From contig NW_019091479.1 in NCBI RefSeq assembly GCF_001949145.1, forward strand, positions 623,932-687,931: a DNA stretch of 64,000 nt, read 5' to 3'. Positions 59,922 through 64,000 of this stretch are shown here, piece by piece. This DNA is from Acanthaster planci (lineage: Eukaryota; Echinodermata; Asteroidea; Valvatida; Acanthasteridae). The position numbers and the translations under genes are program-made. How positions within the stretch are numbered: the stretch's first letter is position 1; each line of letters begins with the position of its first letter. A model generated the notes under the pieces. It saw only the letters and a program-made list of their open reading frames with translations. It was not told the origin of the DNA and ran no database searches.

Positions 59922-60134
59922 TCATGCTTGGAAGGAAACTACTGGGTAATGATGCCATATTTGTTGGTTTTTCTCTTTTTCTACCTGACCGTACAAGACA
60001 TCGTTGCTGGACATCCAATCACAGACCAATGGCAGATCAGCTCCCTGGTCCATACGGAGATCAACATCATCATTGGTAGGTTGACCACACCCATTCACAC
60101 CTCTCTGTGCAGCTGTAGATGGTTCGTTGATACA
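59922..60134 (-). other. Open frame in a GC-rich island
   Basis: About 70 stop-free codons on the minus strand directly after an acceptor-like CTGTAG, including NEPSTAAQRGVNGCGQPTND and GADLPLVCDWMSSNDVLYG, ending at 59922. Acidic and protein-like. The opposite strand is also fairly open here, so strand choice is uncertain. Confidence 0.25.
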
Positions 60135-61363
60135 CTACAGACCCACCATAGGTTGGTCCGTACATCCACTGATGCATATCCACAGAAACGTTAAACCATA
60201 AATCTGTGTAATGCATCTCAGATATAGATGAGACAAATCAGATATTAAGACATCACAACTTCACCAATGTTATGTTTTAAAACCAGACACTGCAAAGTCC
60301 CTTTGACAATTACTGCCATTAGAAGCTGTATTGGAATCAATTTCAATTAATTTCAAATCCCGTGCAGATTTATTTTTATGCTTGAGATACCAGATTATAA
60401 ATTCAATGAGAAGAAACAGGTATTTCAATGCAACCTGCACAAAAATAGAGTCCTGCTCCTCTAAGCTTGACCCAACATAATTTTTTTAAGCAGTAATTAA
60501 CTTAATGATAATTTTCCATACATGACGAGCAAACATATAAAAGTGGTTAAAATTTACTATGCATATGGTTCAAGTACCATGTACACCAGATGTTATCATG
60601 ATGTTGCTTAACTGCTCTTTTGAACACAGAAAATTACTAGCACACTAAATAAAAAGGTGACTTTTTTTGAAGAAAAACAACAAAGCATATTTGTCAGACT
60701 GAGGAAATAAAGGCATCCATCTTTTTCTGCAATTTCCCCCCAAAATGAGTCATTCTGCTGACTAGAAGACATTTCCAGCATGAAGTAGGTTCTGTTTGTT
60801 CATAGACATGTACTCCCTGCATAGATAATACTGTCCAGATTCATGAACTACGTCCAATGAAGCTGCAATTAAAAGGATCACAGGACAGCTGGCTCCATGT
60901 CCAACCTACGACACGTCACATCAAATGGCATCTCCCATCAGTGATGATACCTCAGCTTAACCTGATACATCAGTGGATTAGCAGCAGTTGGGTAGGTCTC
61001 CTAGTGCCACACAATCATCCCTCTTGCGACCACGGCTCTGACTAGACTAACAGCAGGACCATGTGCGCACAGACTTGGCTACTACACACAACCTGATACT
61101 GAATGGACTCATGCAATGGTACCACGCCCCTCGTTCATTCACGGCCGTCTGGACTGAAGGCTGACGTCATCTCTACTGGTATTCCTAGTTCTCTTTGCTC
61201 TGTCAATATCTCACTCCCAAAATAATAGAAACTGCAAAATCACAGTTGACTGAAGGACGTCACTGTGCCTTGGTGTCAAGGTGATGGGGTACTGCAGGGA
61301 GGTGGGCTAGTCCATTCACACCTGACAGTAGACAGGCCGCTTCCATTTGACTCCACAGGGGTG

Positions 61364-61474
61364 TTAAGAACACAATGGATTGTTCCAGATAGTCTGAAAC
61401 TGGGTACCTTTCAACTTGGCATTAGGTTTGAGACTACGGCTAATGCCAGACAACATGAAGTCTAGTTCATGTGC
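61364..61474 (-). other. Possible minus-strand terminal exon
   Basis: After acceptor TTGCCACAG, 36 codons run AHELDFMLSGISRSLKPNAK, LKGTQFQTIWNNPLCS, stop. The composition and good acceptor suggest a real C-terminal exon of a gene whose other exons lie beyond the right edge. No family recognised. Confidence 0.3.
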
Positions 61475-64000
61475 CTGTGGCAATATAAGAGAGTATTTAT
61501 TTAAGGACTCCGAGGGCTGAGAAGCACAATTGGAACTTTCAAGGTGAATTGACTCTCCTTTTTTTCCTACTATTATCTTTGTAAAAGGGGATAAATACGC
61601 CATAAAATGGATCCCTAAAGTCTCCAGTAACTAAATGTCAGCTGGAAATTTTTGATGCTGATAGTTGTGAATTGTAGTGCTTAGTTTGTTATTTATTTAA
61701 GCCACAATGGAACTGGGGTGTACATTCTTAACTCAAAACCACCCTGAAAAGTGTGAAAATTCCAAGGACTAGAGGAAACCAGAAAATGAAACCAGAGAGT
61801 TGATATAGTCAGAAGCAGTATCTCCAATCCAGCGTTGATAACATGCAGAGAATGAAAAGTTTCCGCTGCTCAGAACTTCTTAAGAAGTGTACTACATGTG
61901 TAAATTGTGTACCTGAGGGAACCAAACTCATTTTAGGTCAAAATCTCTGGTTTCAAGGTGACTCAAAAACAAGAAAACACTTCAAGGCTGTTGAATCTTT
62001 TAGTTTGGGCTGGTTTAAACTTTCCCAGAACTGAACTGAATGATAATAATCCAATTCATATGCAAAAAGTGAATTAAAAAGAGTCAATCGATAGAAAGCG
62101 CAGCCTTTGAGACCATGAGAATAACAGGTGATGTCCATATTGAATATGTTCCACTAGCAAAAACATGTGCATGTATGCATACACCAGTACTGGCGTGTGT
62201 TGCGAAGAGAGTTTTGTTGGAGTCTGCCTACATGTACTTGAAATTGCAATAATTGAATTTTCTGGAGTGTATTACACAATACTGGTTGCCTTCCAAATAA
62301 GGTTTATAATTCAACCCAATCTGTACACTAATTAAAATAATACTTAACCAACAATTAAGAAAATAATTGTAGAGGATTAATAATTGACAACAAATCATGT
62401 CATATGATGAGTCATCAACCTAGATTTCAATATGGTTCTTAAACGGCTGACAGACATGATAGAGTAGATGTGAGTGGTGGGTGTGTGGGGGTGATTTACA
62501 TGTACTCATACACCTAGGCTGGAAGGCCAATCACGCAAGCTACATGTAAGGAGTGTCAAGTACTGTACACTACCTAACTCCCCCCATACAACTGTGTTTG
62601 AGACTGAAAGATGTGGAGGTACTTCAAACACTTCTTGACGATTGTATGTTGCACTGGGTACCTATGCATAGTGCAGTGACCTGTGCTTCACTTAAAATTA
62701 TTGACAAGTCACAGGAGAAGCTATAATTATTTGCTGTGATTTAGAGTAGTTTAGCTTTGATTTTGTTGCAGCATTGTATCAGTAACAAAAAAACCCCAAC
62801 AAATTATGCATATTTTGTAGAGAGGCTTAATTTCATGAACCCGAGACTTACATTGTACATGTACATACAATACTAGGACAGATTTTTTTAATCGATTTTC
62901 ATCCTGATGTTATGTAATCTAAAGCCATTCAAACCCCAAATGTCGGACCAAACATAGGAGAAAGGGAGCCATTTTTTTCAAAAAGGAACATCATGTTACC
63001 ATAAAGTGTGATGCTCAGATCATCTAGTAATTGCAGCATTGAAGAGTAGAAGGAAGAATATGGTAGAAAAATTATGTATTTTGGACGAAGGAGTAAGGAA
63101 TCCAAGTTGAGGGCAAACACAAGAGGAAAAGAAACATGATTAAAAGCACACAGTAGATGTCATGAATTTACTCTCTGCCGGTAGCTCTATGTAGGTTAGG
63201 GTAGGTACTGCGTATTCGTGTGGACACAAAACAGAAACAGTAGAATTTGATATGAAAAACTATTCAAGTGTCAAAGACTAAGCTTTGATTTTAAGAGGTA
63301 CTTTGTATTGGGGAGATGTTAATTTTCATTACAGGTTTTGCTCTTACCCGACGTATAGTAAGCTTGTAAATTCTTTTGCAAGCTCTCAGACACTTCAAGC
63401 ACTGAGTATAAAGTGTTATGAATTTATATGCTTAGTAAGGGAAAAACCTGTCATTGAAATTAAGCTAAGTATCACTGGTTGTTTGCACAGTTTTGTAGTT
63501 TTGCATCTGCACGTATCCTCCATTTTATTTAGAACCTGAACACTATAATGGGAAGTTAATATCTTTGGATTTTGGATAGTGTGAGATAAAGTACTATTGA
63601 CCCTAATTTAAATGAGATAAAAATTGAACAGGAGAGGATTTAAGAGGCTTTTGACCATTGGGTTCAACTTTGTTCTACTGTTGGTGTACAGTAGCATTGC
63701 TATGGGAACAATGATGGAAACATCTAGAATGGGTTACCCCCAACTAAGCTTCCTGGCTGAATGGTCAACTTTGCATTAGTTATGACTCATATTGTGGACT
63801 TTGCGTGTGAGCTTGCAAGGTCTCTAGAAGTGACATTCCTGACTGGATCTACATGTAACTCCTGATAATTAGAAGGGTATCACACGCACTACCACAGTTG
63901 TACTTTTGCATAAATAAACAAGATGAGTGACACGTGCATATGATAAAAATAAAACATGAGTAAATTGTTCAAATAATGTCAGGGTGTTTATCTGATGAGC

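Larger units (their letters stand above)
48997..64000. other. Largely gene-free AT-rich interval, with a few exon-like islands
   Basis: Fifteen kilobases with no gene I can name. The missing 5' exon(s) of the TTLL10-like gene should be near the left end. GC-richer islands with protein-like minus-strand frames occur at 54207-54334, 55107-55201, 59922-60134 and 61364-61474 and are entered separately. Minus-strand AATAAA near 52265-52270 could end a long 3' UTR that begins near 54.2 kb. ACATGTAC palindromes are frequent (for example near 53935, 56190, 56515 and 56735). Confidence 0.5.

Noticed and set aside
1-64000. CRISPR arrays, operons, bacterial-type promoters, tRNA and rRNA genes
   Set aside because: The window is eukaryotic. 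No regularly spaced repeat-spacer array, cloverleaf tRNA or rRNA-like sequence was seen.

Overview
This is a eukaryotic genome window: spliced genes with short exons and clean GT/AG junctions, long AT-rich introns, long 3' untranslated regions and many palindromic non-autonomous repeats. The genes are animal genes (FoxJ2/3, mitochondrial RNA polymerase, SHP2-type phosphatase, TTLL10-type tubulin ligase). Proteins and intron positions are close to vertebrate forms, but the repeats are not vertebrate and the words TACATGTA and ACATGTAC are very frequent. I infer a marine invertebrate, most likely a non-vertebrate deuterostome such as an echinoderm; the species cannot be fixed from the sequence.

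Layout. 380-3529 (+): last six coding exons of a FoxJ2/3 transcription factor; the forkhead domain lies off the left edge. 3530-8300: its 3' UTR and intergenic DNA with two palindromic elements, one interrupted by a 116-base N gap. 8541-18160 (-): complete 26-exon POLRMT, the mitochondrial RNA polymerase, about 1,499 residues, with an unusually long Ser/Lys/Thr-rich N-terminal exon. 18.2-20.4 kb: divergent promoter interval with an inserted MITE. 20368-21206 (+): two-exon gene for an acidic protein I do not recognise, followed by a puzzling in-frame coding-like segment. 22727-36409 (+): complete 15-exon SHP2/PTPN11 (corkscrew) orthologue, with a 14-base first coding exon as in vertebrates, a possible 30-base cassette exon in the phosphatase domain, a GC-AG intron and a 24/72-base minisatellite. 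37.5-41.2 kb: intergenic. 42514-48996 (-): TTLL10-like tubulin glycylase/ligase preceded, in one exon-linked reading frame, by an NlpC/P60-type cysteine amidase domain. 49-64 kb: AT-rich, mostly empty, with a few GC-richer open segments that may be isolated minus-strand exons.

The genes do not form a pathway. The most interesting object is the NlpC/P60-TTLL10 fusion: one 560-base exon carries the end of the amidase-like domain and an acidic linker, and every junction on both sides keeps the reading frame. It may couple a tubulin-tail ligase to a papain-fold hydrolase or to a derived, non-catalytic module. Exon coordinates were derived by hand from splice signals, frame continuity and remembered family sequence; no alignment program was run.
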